DNA from: Eubacterium sp.
GTDB lineage: Bacteria; Bacillota; Clostridia; Lachnospirales; Lachnospiraceae
Assembly (NCBI GenBank): GCA_022796875.1
Contig: JAAWJJ010000040.1
Span: forward strand, 1-35,807
Reading direction: 5' to 3'
DNA length: 35,807 nt
This document shows, piece by piece, positions 26,213-33,701 of the stretch. The first letter of the stretch is position 1. Every line of letters begins with the position of its first letter. The notes below the pieces were generated by a model. It was not told the DNA's origin. It was given only the letters and a program-made list of their open reading frames with translations, and ran no database searches. A program made the translations under genes and the position numbers.

Positions 26213-27181
26213 TTATTTCACCCTGACTGCCTTAACCCTTTTTACCGTCTTTTTCTGATAATTTTCCGCGCGGATCGTAATAAACAGGATGACCATCAGC
26301 AAAATCCCCTCTACGAGTTCCGATACTTCGCTGGAGCCGAATCCCATGATTTTCAATCCATTCTCAATAATCGTGACGACAAAACAGCCAATGATTACTT
26401 TATACGTTGTAGCCGTAGCGCCGCCGCGTACCAGCACGCCGCCAACGTAAATGGCAATCAACGTCCGCATTTCAAACATTGTTCCCATCGTCGTACTTGT
26501 CCCGCCGCTTCTGGCGATAATAAAGAAACCGGCAATTGCCGCCGTCAGTCCCGAAAGCATAAAACAGAGTATTTTCGTGCGGTCTACGGATTTTCCGACA
26601 TACTTTGCCACAATCTCATTTTCGCCGATTGCTTTTGCGTTTCTGCCAAAGGAAGAACGTTCCAGCAAATACCAGGATACCAGCAATATGGCGATCAGAA
26701 TGGGTAGTTTGACATACTGTTTCTGAAGCATCATAACGGCGGTTCCCGCATGTGATACTCCAACTTTACTCTGGATAAAGTTGATGATACCGCGCAGCCC
26801 GATCAGAATCGCCAGCGTTTCCATAAAAGACGGCACTTTAAATTTGGCGTTAATAACTCCGTTTAAGGCGCCGAACCCGAGTCCGATCGCCACCGCCACT
26901 ACGATCATCAAAAATACGTTTCCCGTCGTCTGGAATACAATGTCGCTAACTAACGCGCACATTGCGGAAACAACGCCGACCGACAGATCGCTGCAGCCCA
27001 GCGTAATGACAAATATCGCTCCGCTGCACATAATCAACAGGATCACTGTCTGATCGACTAATGTTTTTAAATTGAAAGCAGAAAACATATTTCCCTGTGT
27101 CAAAACGGCAAAAACGACTAAAATCACAACCAAAGATATGACAGGTACCATTTTGTTAATATCGAGTTTTTGCTTCATCAT
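26213..27181 (-). CDS. Sugar ABC transporter permease (RbsC-like), second permease
   Basis: Inner-membrane permease of 322 aa in the BPD_transp_2 (RbsC/LsrC-D) family, with about 9-10 hydrophobic segments. Family signatures include LGCSDLSVGVVSAMCA near residue 65, FKVPSFMETLAILIGLRG and SSFGRNAKAIGENEIVAKYVG. The N-terminal MMKQKLDINK is cytoplasmic. Its start ATGATG overlaps the ATPase stop by 4 nt, so translation is coupled. It differs clearly from the other permease, suggesting a heteromeric channel as in LsrCD. It is the last gene of the operon. Confidence 0.9.
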   Translation of the reverse strand: MMKQKLDINKMVPVISLVVILVVFAVLTQGNMFSAFNLKTLVDQTVILLIMCSGAIFVITLGCSDLSVGVVSAMCALVSDIVFQTTGNVFLMIVVAVAIGLGFGALNGVINAKFKVPSFMETLAILIGLRGIINFIQSKVGVSHAGTAVMMLQKQYVKLPILIAILLVSWYLLERSSFGRNAKAIGENEIVAKYVGKSVDRTKILCFMLSGLTAAIAGFFIIARSGGTSTTMGTMFEMRTLIAIYVGGVLVRGGATATTYKVIIGCFVVTIIENGLKIMGFGSSEVSELVEGILLMVILFITIRAENYQKKTVKRVKAVRVK

Positions 27182-28677
27182 ACCATCACCTCAATCAATG
27201 CTTCCTGTGTAAAGTTCTCTCCCCGCAGGAATTCGCCTTTCGAATACCCGTCTTTCATTACGATCAGGCGGTCCGCCATGCCAAGCACTTCCGGCAGTTC
27301 GTCCGAAATCAATATCATAGAAAGCCCTTTCTTTTTTACTTCGCTCATTACGTGGTAAATATAAGCTTTTACGCTGACGTCCACCCCTCTCGTCGGGCAG
27401 TCCAGCACCAGAACGTTCAAATCTTTCAACAGCCACCTTCCCAGATTTACTTTCTGTTTGTTGCCGCCGGAAAGATCCTGCATTTTCTGGTTCGGTCCCT
27501 GGCATTTGACCTGAAATTCTTCGATGCCTTTCCCTGCAAATTCCTTTAATTTTGCAGGTTTTAAATACATGCCTTTTCCCTGCAGTTCGTTCGTGGACGG
27601 AAGTACAAAATTATTTAAAATACTGTCTTTAATCATTAACGCCGAACCGTCGCGGTCTTTCGGCACATACGCCATTCCGTTTGCGTTCGCAATGATCTCA
27701 TTTTTTATTGACACATTTCCGCTCTTCAATACGACTTCCCCGGTCCTGCCGTCGCTCAAACCGTACACCGCCGTTCCGATTTCATGGATTCCGGAATCGC
27801 TCAATCCGCAGAAACCGAGAATCTCCCCTTTGTGCAGTTCAAATGAAATATCATGCACTACATTCGGCACATTGACATGCTTAACTTCCAGCACAACTTC
27901 ATCTTCATAATCTGCATATTGATCTTCTCTATAATATGCAGAATTTACTTCCCGTCCAACCATAAGGCGTTTGATTTCATCTGTATTTAAAGTGTCGCTA
28001 GTTCTGGTTTCAATGACTTCGCCATCCCGAAGAACTGTAATCCTGTCGCAGATTTCCAGCATTTCCTCCAGGTCATGGGTAATGGTCACAATTGTTTTTC
28101 CTTCTTTCTTTAACCGTTCGATTAGCCGGTACAACATTTCACGGTTATTCTGTGACAAAGACTGCGTCACCTCGTCAAGAATCAGAATATCCGGATCGTC
28201 GGCCAGCGCCCTCGCCAGTTCCAGCATCTTCCTGGATTCGATCTGCATCATTTCACAATCTGCAGTCAGGGACACTTTCATTAATCCGTATTTTTCAAAA
28301 ATCTCTTCTGCCTGCCAGTACATTTTTTTCATATTCACTATGCCGAATCTGGAAAATTTTTTCCAGTTTCCCGCAAAAACATTGATACCAGCAGGCAGCG
28401 TGTTCAGAACGCCAAGCTCCTGCACAACTATTCCTATTTTGTTTTTCCTGGCCTCAATCGGATTTTTCGGATCGTACTCTTTTCCGTTCAGGCGCATGAC
28501 GCCCTCATCTTTATGGTAAATCCCGGCAATCTGCTGCAGCAACGTAGATTTGCCGGAACCATTTTCCCCGGCCAGTCCATGTACTTCTCCACGCCGCAAC
28601 TCAAAATCAACGTCTTTATTTGCAATGGTAGAACCAAAATATTTACAAAGCCCTCTTACTTCCAAAATATTATCCAT
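27178..28677 (-). CDS. Sugar ABC transporter ATPase (RbsA/LsrA-like), two NBDs
   Basis: ATPase of 499 aa with tandem nucleotide-binding domains energising uptake of a sugar-like solute. NBD1 has Walker A GENGSGKST and Walker B ILILDEVTQS, but its signature is degenerate (MMQIESRKMLELARAL). NBD2 has a degenerate Walker A (GLSDSGIHEIG), a good signature LSGGNKQKVNLGRW, and LDCPTRGVDV where the catalytic Glu is replaced by Cys. So one composite site is probably the active one, an exaggerated version of RbsA asymmetry. The stop of the first permease and this start share one base (TAATG), showing tight coupling. Confidence 0.92.
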   Translation of the reverse strand: MDNILEVRGLCKYFGSTIANKDVDFELRRGEVHGLAGENGSGKSTLLQQIAGIYHKDEGVMRLNGKEYDPKNPIEARKNKIGIVVQELGVLNTLPAGINVFAGNWKKFSRFGIVNMKKMYWQAEEIFEKYGLMKVSLTADCEMMQIESRKMLELARALADDPDILILDEVTQSLSQNNREMLYRLIERLKKEGKTIVTITHDLEEMLEICDRITVLRDGEVIETRTSDTLNTDEIKRLMVGREVNSAYYREDQYADYEDEVVLEVKHVNVPNVVHDISFELHKGEILGFCGLSDSGIHEIGTAVYGLSDGRTGEVVLKSGNVSIKNEIIANANGMAYVPKDRDGSALMIKDSILNNFVLPSTNELQGKGMYLKPAKLKEFAGKGIEEFQVKCQGPNQKMQDLSGGNKQKVNLGRWLLKDLNVLVLDCPTRGVDVSVKAYIYHVMSEVKKKGLSMILISDELPEVLGMADRLIVMKDGYSKGEFLRGENFTQEALIEVMV

Positions 28678-29633
28678 TATTTCACCACCTTTTTCTGCTT
28701 TCTCTGTGCCAGAATGGCGAATACAATAACGATCAGGCCCAATACCGCTTCCTGCAAAGTGCCGGACGGAACGCCCGCAATCGTCAGCATATTAAAGATT
28801 CCATATACAAATAATGCGCAGATTGGAATCCCGAAGATCAGGTTGATCTTCGCTTTCAGCACCTGCGCTAACATCAGGGACGCAATCGGCTGAAATACCA
28901 TTGTCATACTGGTCAGACCCGTTTTCACGCTGATACGGGCGCTGTAACTTTCGTTCAAAAATGCAGAACAGCCTACGAAAATGCCGCAGACGACTCCGGC
29001 CAGAAGAATCGTTTTAAATATATCAATTCCCATCGCTTCGGATATGTTATGTCCGCTTCCCAGCGAACGCACGGCAAATCCCAGCGTCGTCCTGTTATAA
29101 ATCACATATGCCGCAAGCAGGCCGATCGCAAAAACAATATAAATAGCCGGCGCTTTTGCAAGTCCCCGCATCCCCTCGCTCAACTGGGAAATCGTCTTTC
29201 CGTTATTCATCTGGTGATTGGAATAAAAAATACCAATCGCTTCATACACCATTACCATTCCGATGCTCGCAACCCAGGATGGAATTTTTGATTTTGAAAA
29301 CAGAAAGAAATTAAAAACCATCAACACCGTAGATAACCCGACCGCACCAATCACGACTCCGAAATATCCTAATTTTGTTTCACCAAGAAATCCGGACAGA
29401 TTTGCCGCCAGTACGATAATCGCGCCGATCGACATATCCGTAAAATCACATGCAAATACAAAAGCCAGCGCCCATGCCATAAAGCAGGGTATAATTGCAT
29501 GTGCAATTAAAGTTTTTATATTTCCGGCAGCAAAAAATTTTCCCTCAACCGCCGTATTAAAAATAATACAGACTGCCGCAATTACTGCAATTATGACAAT
29601 TGTCTGAATTTGGCTTTTTTTATGATCCGTCAT
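28677..29633 (-). CDS. Sugar ABC transporter permease (RbsC-like), first permease
   Basis: BPD_transp_2 permease of 318 aa with about 9 hydrophobic segments. FACDFTDMSIGAIIVLAANLSG corresponds to the conserved LSVG region but reads DMSIG. The motif SKIPSWVASIGMVMVYEAIG and RTTLGFAVRSLGSGHNISEAMGI match the family. It is unusually Cys-poor in loops and has a short basic C-terminus. It lies 90 nt downstream of the first binding protein and precedes the ATPase, giving the order binding protein-permease-ATPase-permease. Two unlike permeases suggest a heterodimer. Confidence 0.9.
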   Translation of the reverse strand: MTDHKKSQIQTIVIIAVIAAVCIIFNTAVEGKFFAAGNIKTLIAHAIIPCFMAWALAFVFACDFTDMSIGAIIVLAANLSGFLGETKLGYFGVVIGAVGLSTVLMVFNFFLFSKSKIPSWVASIGMVMVYEAIGIFYSNHQMNNGKTISQLSEGMRGLAKAPAIYIVFAIGLLAAYVIYNRTTLGFAVRSLGSGHNISEAMGIDIFKTILLAGVVCGIFVGCSAFLNESYSARISVKTGLTSMTMVFQPIASLMLAQVLKAKINLIFGIPICALFVYGIFNMLTIAGVPSGTLQEAVLGLIVIVFAILAQRKQKKVVK

Positions 29634-29723
29634 AAATTCACCCCATTTTTTAAAGTATGCCCAGCCTCAAAAAGACTGGACATACGATTTACCGTTTCTG
29701 TTGATTACAAAATATCCGACATC

Positions 29724-30932
29724 CTATTTCATACTGTAATTGTTTATAAACTCTACAAAATCCTGGTAAGTAACGTTTTCACCTACAAGCGCCTGCATTT
29801 CTTCTGCGGTCAAAGGATGTCCTGTCAGGAAAAGTTCTGTAAACCGATCCGCATTATCCGCCGTTACTTCAAACGGAATGACATTATTAAAATACGGCGC
29901 GCTTCCATCTTCGTCTTTGATCACATTTCCGATCGCTGCATTTTTAAGCAAAGCGGCCGCAATCGGGATAACCAGCTTAGAACCGCTGTCGGCATAAGCG
30001 ATCGTACCGTCTTTAATATACGGAATCGTTTCATTTGTTGCGCCTGCCACATATAACTTCACATCCGCTTCCGGATGGTTCCCCATTGCGGAAATCGCCG
30101 CGATCGCATAGTCGCCGCTTAAGCAGTATGCTCCGGTTGCATCCCCGTTCGCAGATAGCAAATCGTCAAATTTTGTCGTTGCTTCGGACGGATCCGTACA
30201 TCTGCCGGCGCCAAGCACTTTCCCTCCAGCCTCTTCAAACGTTTTCGTAAACCCTTCAATACGGGTATCATGGATAGTATCCCCAACAGAACCGCCCAAT
30301 ATTAATGCTTTTGTAATTCCATTGTCCAGCATTGCCTGCGCTGCATTTACGCCTTCTGCATAACTGTCTGTACCAACCGAACCGACATAATATTCGTTTT
30401 GTTCCATGGCTGCTACGCTTTCTTCATCACGCGGGATCTGGTCAAAAATCACAAACGGGATCTGCGCCGTTGCAAACGTAGACGAAATAGAATTTAAAGA
30501 CGTCGCATTCCATCCGTACACCATAATGCCGTCATAGCCTTTCGAAGCCATGGTTTCCATATTCTGCATCTGCGTATCTGCTGTAAAATTATCATTATAA
30601 ATCTGGAAATCAGACCCTAACCCTTCAAAATCATATTCCATTTCCGAAACGAAAATATCGAGCGCTACGCCGCCCTGGCCGACAATATCGCCGGCAAAAC
30701 TAAGGCCGTCTTTCGCCGCACCTGCACTTCCGCCTGCAGTTTCCGCCCCCTCGTTTGAACTTCCTGCTTCTTCCAGTGCCGCCCCAGCACTTTCCGATGC
30801 GCTTACATTTTCATTTCCGGCAGCCGGTTCTTTGCCACTTTCAGCCGTGTTGCTCCCGCATCCTGCAAGCCCTGCTGCCATCATTGCGGAAATAATTCCA
30901 ATAGACACCAGTTTTCTTAAATTCTTACCCAT
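29724..30932 (-). CDS. Substrate-binding lipoprotein of the ABC importer (RbsB-family)
   Basis: Periplasmic-binding-protein-like lipoprotein of 402 aa. The signal peptide ends in LAGC (lipidated Cys25), followed by a long Ala/Ser/Glu linker (26-75) typical of Gram-positive surface anchoring. The sugar-binding fold has QNMETMASKGYDGIMVYGWN, IPFVIFDQIPRD and LILGGSVGDTIHDTRIEGF, which belong to the RbsB/LsrB class. GAGGAG precedes ATG 30932. It is first in the importer operon, under the tandem-box promoter. The ligand is unknown; Trp/Asn/Asp residues at the cleft fit a polyhydroxyl compound. Confidence 0.9.
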   Translation of the reverse strand: MGKNLRKLVSIGIISAMMAAGLAGCGSNTAESGKEPAAGNENVSASESAGAALEEAGSSNEGAETAGGSAGAAKDGLSFAGDIVGQGGVALDIFVSEMEYDFEGLGSDFQIYNDNFTADTQMQNMETMASKGYDGIMVYGWNATSLNSISSTFATAQIPFVIFDQIPRDEESVAAMEQNEYYVGSVGTDSYAEGVNAAQAMLDNGITKALILGGSVGDTIHDTRIEGFTKTFEEAGGKVLGAGRCTDPSEATTKFDDLLSANGDATGAYCLSGDYAIAAISAMGNHPEADVKLYVAGATNETIPYIKDGTIAYADSGSKLVIPIAAALLKNAAIGNVIKDEDGSAPYFNNVIPFEVTADNADRFTELFLTGHPLTAEEMQALVGENVTYQDFVEFINNYSMK

Positions 30933-31014
30933 AGTATTCTCCTCTTCTATAATTATAATTTTGTATAATTTTGCACCCGATTATTACTTTTTTTCAGGTA
31001 TTTTATACAATATT

Positions 31015-31087
31015 AATCTAACATCATAAGCCACTTCTGCATATGACAGATGTCGTTTTTCATGAAAATATTTTTATGACGGATGTC
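31015..31087 (-). promoter_or_regulatory. Activator-type promoter of the ABC importer operon with two boxes
   Basis: GACAGATGTC (31045-31054) and GACGGATGTC (31078-31087) are 33 bp apart. The nearer is 24 nt from the putative -10 TAGATT (plus-strand 31015-31020). A shared CATATGCAGAA follows the nearer box, as in the promoter at 33554-33626. Another AT-rich -10 (TATAAA, 31002-31007) lies further downstream. The tandem array at 31076-31173 extends the distal side. Confidence 0.75.
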
Positions 31088-31173
31088 GTATTGTGACAGA
31101 TGCCGTATTATGACAGATGTCGCATTGTGACAGATGTCGTATTGCGACGGATGTCGTATTGTGGCAGATACCA
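31076..31173. repeat. Six tandem 17-bp repeats of the GACAGATGTCG box
   Basis: Units begin at 31076, 31093, 31110, 31127, 31144 and 31161, exactly 17 bp apart. The consensus is RYGACRGATGYCG plus TATT; the last unit (GTGGCAGATACCA) is degenerate. A seventh box at 31043 is 33 bp before the first. They lie upstream of the importer promoter and look like multiple operator sites for one DNA-binding protein. Confidence 0.9.
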
Positions 31174-31182
31174 CATGATGGC

Positions 31183-31239
31183 AAAAAAGATTCGGGGAGC
31201 AAAGCCGATTTAGCATCTCAGGCTTTTCCTCCCCGAATC
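31183..31239 (-). terminator. Intrinsic terminator of the second binding-protein gene
   Basis: GATTCGGGGAG (31189-31199) pairs with CTCCCCGAATC (31229-31239), with an inner AAAGCC/GGCTTT stem. On the minus strand six T follow. It lies 18 nt after the stop and separates this gene from the importer operon. Confidence 0.88.
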
Positions 31240-31256
31240 CGGTATTTTATCCGTAT

Positions 31257-32441
31257 TTACTTAATTTTTTCCTGTTCATTTTTTACAAATTCCAGCATAT
31301 AATCCGATACTTCTTCAATTTCATCACCCATAACCCATTCTGCTACTTCTCTGCCATGAGGCAGGAAATCGTCCACATTCTCATGCGTAATAATCGTATC
31401 GGTCGTCATAGTAAGTTCCGGCACTTCTTTTCCGTCCATCATATCATACGCCTGTTTTACTCCTAAATATCCCCACAAAATGCAGCCGTCGTAAATCGTT
31501 GCGTACATTTTGCCTTCTGCAATCGATTCCATCGCAATAATATTGCCGTCCATCCCGGCTACCAGTACGCCGTCTTCTCCGCCGACTTTTTTCCCGTTTT
31601 CTTCTAAGGCGGTGCAGGCACCCATCGCCATCAGGTCGTTGCAGCAAAGCACTGCGTCCACGTCCGGATGAGCCTGCAATATATCGGACATTGTAGTAGC
31701 CGCTGTATCCTGATCATAATTGGCGCTTTGTGATTCCACCTCTATAATATCAGGATACTCTTCAATCGCTTTTTCAATTCCTGCCGTACGCTCCTGCGAT
31801 GAACTGGCCGCGTCCACGCCACGCAATACCACTACGTTTCCTTTTCCTCCCAGTTCGTCAAATACCTGGCTGGCAAGGTGATATGCCAGTTCCGTATGTT
31901 CCGCGCTAATATACGTCGGCAGGTATTCTTTTTCCTGATCTCCCCACTGGTTGGTAATCACCGTATCAATTGCCACAAACGGGATTCCCGCATTATAGGC
32001 CGCTTCCACCGCTGCGCCTACCCCGTCGGATTCATTGGCTGCCAGAATCAATCCGTCCACTCCGGATGTAATCAGATTTTCACATTTTGTAATCTGTCCC
32101 TCCACATCCACTTCCGTTGTGGTATTATCGACTTTCACCGTTATACCGAGTTCTTTTCCTGCCAGCATTGCCCCGTAGGCGATATCCTGGAAATGGGCGT
32201 TTGTCGCTGTTTTTACAACAATGCCCACGGAAATATCTTCCTTTCCTCCGGTCTTTTCCTCTGCCTGCCCCGTGGACATTTCCGCTTCCTGGCCTTCGGA
32301 CGTTTCCGCCGCCTCACCTGCGGCTTTCTCCGTCGGCTGCTCCGCCGCATTCTCTGTCGGCTGTCCCCCGCAGGCCGCCATCGACACGATCATCGCCCCT
32401 GCCAAAATTCCGGATACAAGTTTTGTGAAATTACGCTTCAT
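31257..32441 (-). CDS. Second sugar-binding lipoprotein (RbsB-family), stand-alone
   Basis: Lipoprotein of 394 aa with signal peptide ending in MAAC (Cys24). An Ala/Glu/Gly linker precedes a two-lobe periplasmic-binding domain: DISVGIVVKTATNAHFQDIA, LITSGVDGLILAANESDGVG, IPFVAIDTVITNQWGDQ and AVLCCNDLMAMGACTALEE. The start is ATG 32441, because GGAGGAGGG lies 8 nt upstream. The ATG at 32459 would place that site inside the gene. It has its own promoter and terminator and no permease partner, so it may feed the importer at 26213-29633 with a second ligand or act in sensing. The ligand is unknown. Confidence 0.9.
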   Translation of the reverse strand: MKRNFTKLVSGILAGAMIVSMAACGGQPTENAAEQPTEKAAGEAAETSEGQEAEMSTGQAEEKTGGKEDISVGIVVKTATNAHFQDIAYGAMLAGKELGITVKVDNTTTEVDVEGQITKCENLITSGVDGLILAANESDGVGAAVEAAYNAGIPFVAIDTVITNQWGDQEKEYLPTYISAEHTELAYHLASQVFDELGGKGNVVVLRGVDAASSSQERTAGIEKAIEEYPDIIEVESQSANYDQDTAATTMSDILQAHPDVDAVLCCNDLMAMGACTALEENGKKVGGEDGVLVAGMDGNIIAMESIAEGKMYATIYDGCILWGYLGVKQAYDMMDGKEVPELTMTTDTIITHENVDDFLPHGREVAEWVMGDEIEEVSDYMLEFVKNEQEKIK

Positions 32442-32482
32442 AACAAGTCCCTCCTCCATAAGCTGTCATCAGCTGTTTTATG

Positions 32483-32549
32483 TTATACTCAGAGTATAAC
32501 GCTGTTTCGGAAAGCGTAATTATACCAAAAAGAAGCAATATCATGCAAA
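32483..32549 (-). promoter_or_regulatory. Promoter of the second binding protein with operator-like palindrome
   Basis: A minus-strand TATAAT (plus 32519-32524) has TTGCAT (32544-32549) 19 nt upstream. Just downstream lies TTATACTC-A-GAGTATAA (32483-32499), a perfect 8-bp inverted repeat, and ACGCT...AGCGT around 32499-32517. The position downstream of the -10 suits a repressor. The motif is unlike the GACAGATGTC boxes of the other operons. Confidence 0.5.
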
Positions 32550-32581
32550 AAGGAAATAAAAGAATTCCATTTGTAACGAAT

Positions 32582-32653
32582 CAGGTATGTGACAGCGTAT
32601 TCCGGCAGGTATGGCGAGAGGTATTCTGTCAGGTATGTCAACGGGTATTCTGC
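32582..32653. repeat. Three 24-bp tandem repeats at the 3' end of the PhlG-like gene
   Basis: Units at 32582-32605, 32606-32629 and 32630-32653 begin CAGGTATG and contain GTATTC in their second half. The third overlaps the stop codon of the neighbouring gene (32638). They lie between that gene and the promoter of the binding protein. Function is unknown. Confidence 0.75.
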
Positions 32654-33489
32654 CGGTCTTTCCAGAACTCCCGGATTGTCCGGAATTCCGTTTCCTGCTC
32701 ATGGATACAATGCCAGATCTGCGTACGGACATCCGCCTCTTCCACAAATACTCCCTCAGGAATGACACGCACGGATTTTCCGTTTTTCCAGTGCAGGCCA
32801 TGCCAGTAAAACATCAGAGACTCCCTGCCACCGTCTATCTCTCTTGTATAGCGGATCGAAAACGCCGGCCTCGGGTCCTGATACATTTTGTGCAAAGGAT
32901 AAGCTTCGCCGTTTCCGCCGCTGACCGTAATGCATTTCGGATAGGTTCTTTCTGCGTCTTCCACAAACCCTAACTGTTCCGGGCCAAAAAAATCCACAAA
33001 TCGGATCGCTTCCATTCCGCATCCTACGTCTTCCACTGCCATATCAACATAATGCCGCATATGTACGCCCGGACACCATGTTTTATAAAAAAGATCCCCT
33101 TCCGGACGGTAGTGTTCTGCAAAATACCGAACCATCTCATCGGTAACGCCCTCTCCCCGGATACGGGCAACGGCAAAACCGATTCCGTTATTCATCACAC
33201 GGTACCCGGTCCTTAAAGTATCCACCCTGTCGGAAGGCATTATTTTCACAAAATCTTCCGGCAGAAATGTTTCCGCCTCGTCCAGTTCCTGCCCCCGTTC
33301 CGCTGCCAGCAGATTTTCCGCCGTCGGAGCTGCCTGACCCATATAAAAATATTTGGCATATTCGGATTTTGCCTCTTCTTCCGTAAGTTCTGTACTCATC
33401 GTTTTGATCTCTTCTTCCCAGTCCTCCACCTCATGTGAAAATCTGCCGCAATGCAGAATCGGCCAGGCAGGCCTGTCAAATCTTCCCAT
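32638..33489 (-). CDS. DAPG/phloretin-hydrolase-like protein (PhlG-type C-C hydrolase family)
   Basis: Protein of 283 aa. GYRVMNNGIGFAVARIRGEG followed by VTDEMVRYFAEHYRPEGDLFYKTWCPGVH resembles PhlG and phloretin hydrolase, zinc enzymes that cleave a C-C bond beside a phenolic ring. Candidate zinc ligands are H143 (PGVHMRH) and the H260-x3-E264 motif (HCIHE), matching the family's C-terminal HxxxE. In this genome it lies in a sugar-import neighbourhood under the same palindromic promoter as the GRE operon. It may therefore hydrolyse an acyl group from a plant aromatic, or the family may act on a non-aromatic 1,3-diketone-like sugar derivative. Family placement is by motif only. AAAGGA is 11 nt before ATG 33489. 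Confidence 0.65.
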   Translation of the reverse strand: MGRFDRPAWPILHCGRFSHEVEDWEEEIKTMSTELTEEEAKSEYAKYFYMGQAAPTAENLLAAERGQELDEAETFLPEDFVKIMPSDRVDTLRTGYRVMNNGIGFAVARIRGEGVTDEMVRYFAEHYRPEGDLFYKTWCPGVHMRHYVDMAVEDVGCGMEAIRFVDFFGPEQLGFVEDAERTYPKCITVSGGNGEAYPLHKMYQDPRPAFSIRYTREIDGGRESLMFYWHGLHWKNGKSVRVIPEGVFVEEADVRTQIWHCIHEQETEFRTIREFWKDRQNTR

Positions 33490-33553
33490 ATTCGTTTTTT
33501 TCCTTTCTTAAAAATCTCCGCTCTTTCTGCTTTCGCAATCATTTCCTCCTGTT

Positions 33554-33627
33554 AATCTAACATTCCGGACCGTTTCTGCATATGACGGATGTCGTTTTTA
33601 AAGAAAGTATTTTTGCGACAGATGCCG
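33554..33627 (-). promoter_or_regulatory. Activator-type promoter of the PhlG-like gene with two boxes
   Basis: GACGGATGTC (33584-33593) and GACAGATGCC (33617-33626) are 33 bp apart. The nearer is 24 nt from TAGATT (plus-strand 33554-33559). The intervening 20 nt, TTTTT...TATTTTT, closely resembles that in the importer promoter (31056-31075). It shares CATATGCAGAA after the box and TGTTAGATTAA at the -10. Confidence 0.78.
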
Positions 33628-33701
33628 TTCTATTCAGGAATCCAAAATACGTTGTCGCACAATCATGCATTTGCAGACAGTACAGATTGAATAATATTCC
33701 A

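Noticed and set aside
31043..31173. Tandem repeats as a CRISPR array
   Set aside because: Units are 13 bp boxes with a constant 4-nt TATT-like spacer, a fixed 17-bp period and no unique spacers. No cas genes are present.
31013..31216. 67-residue minus-strand open frame across the repeats
   Set aside because: The frame exists only because the 17-bp repeats lack stops in it. It has no ribosome site and it covers a promoter region.
33411..33542. 44-codon minus-strand frame starting at ATG 33542 after AGGAGG
   Set aside because: The proposed transcription start (about 33548) would place that ribosome site at the very 5' end. The frame overlaps the PhlG-like gene and looks unconserved, though a leader peptide cannot be excluded.
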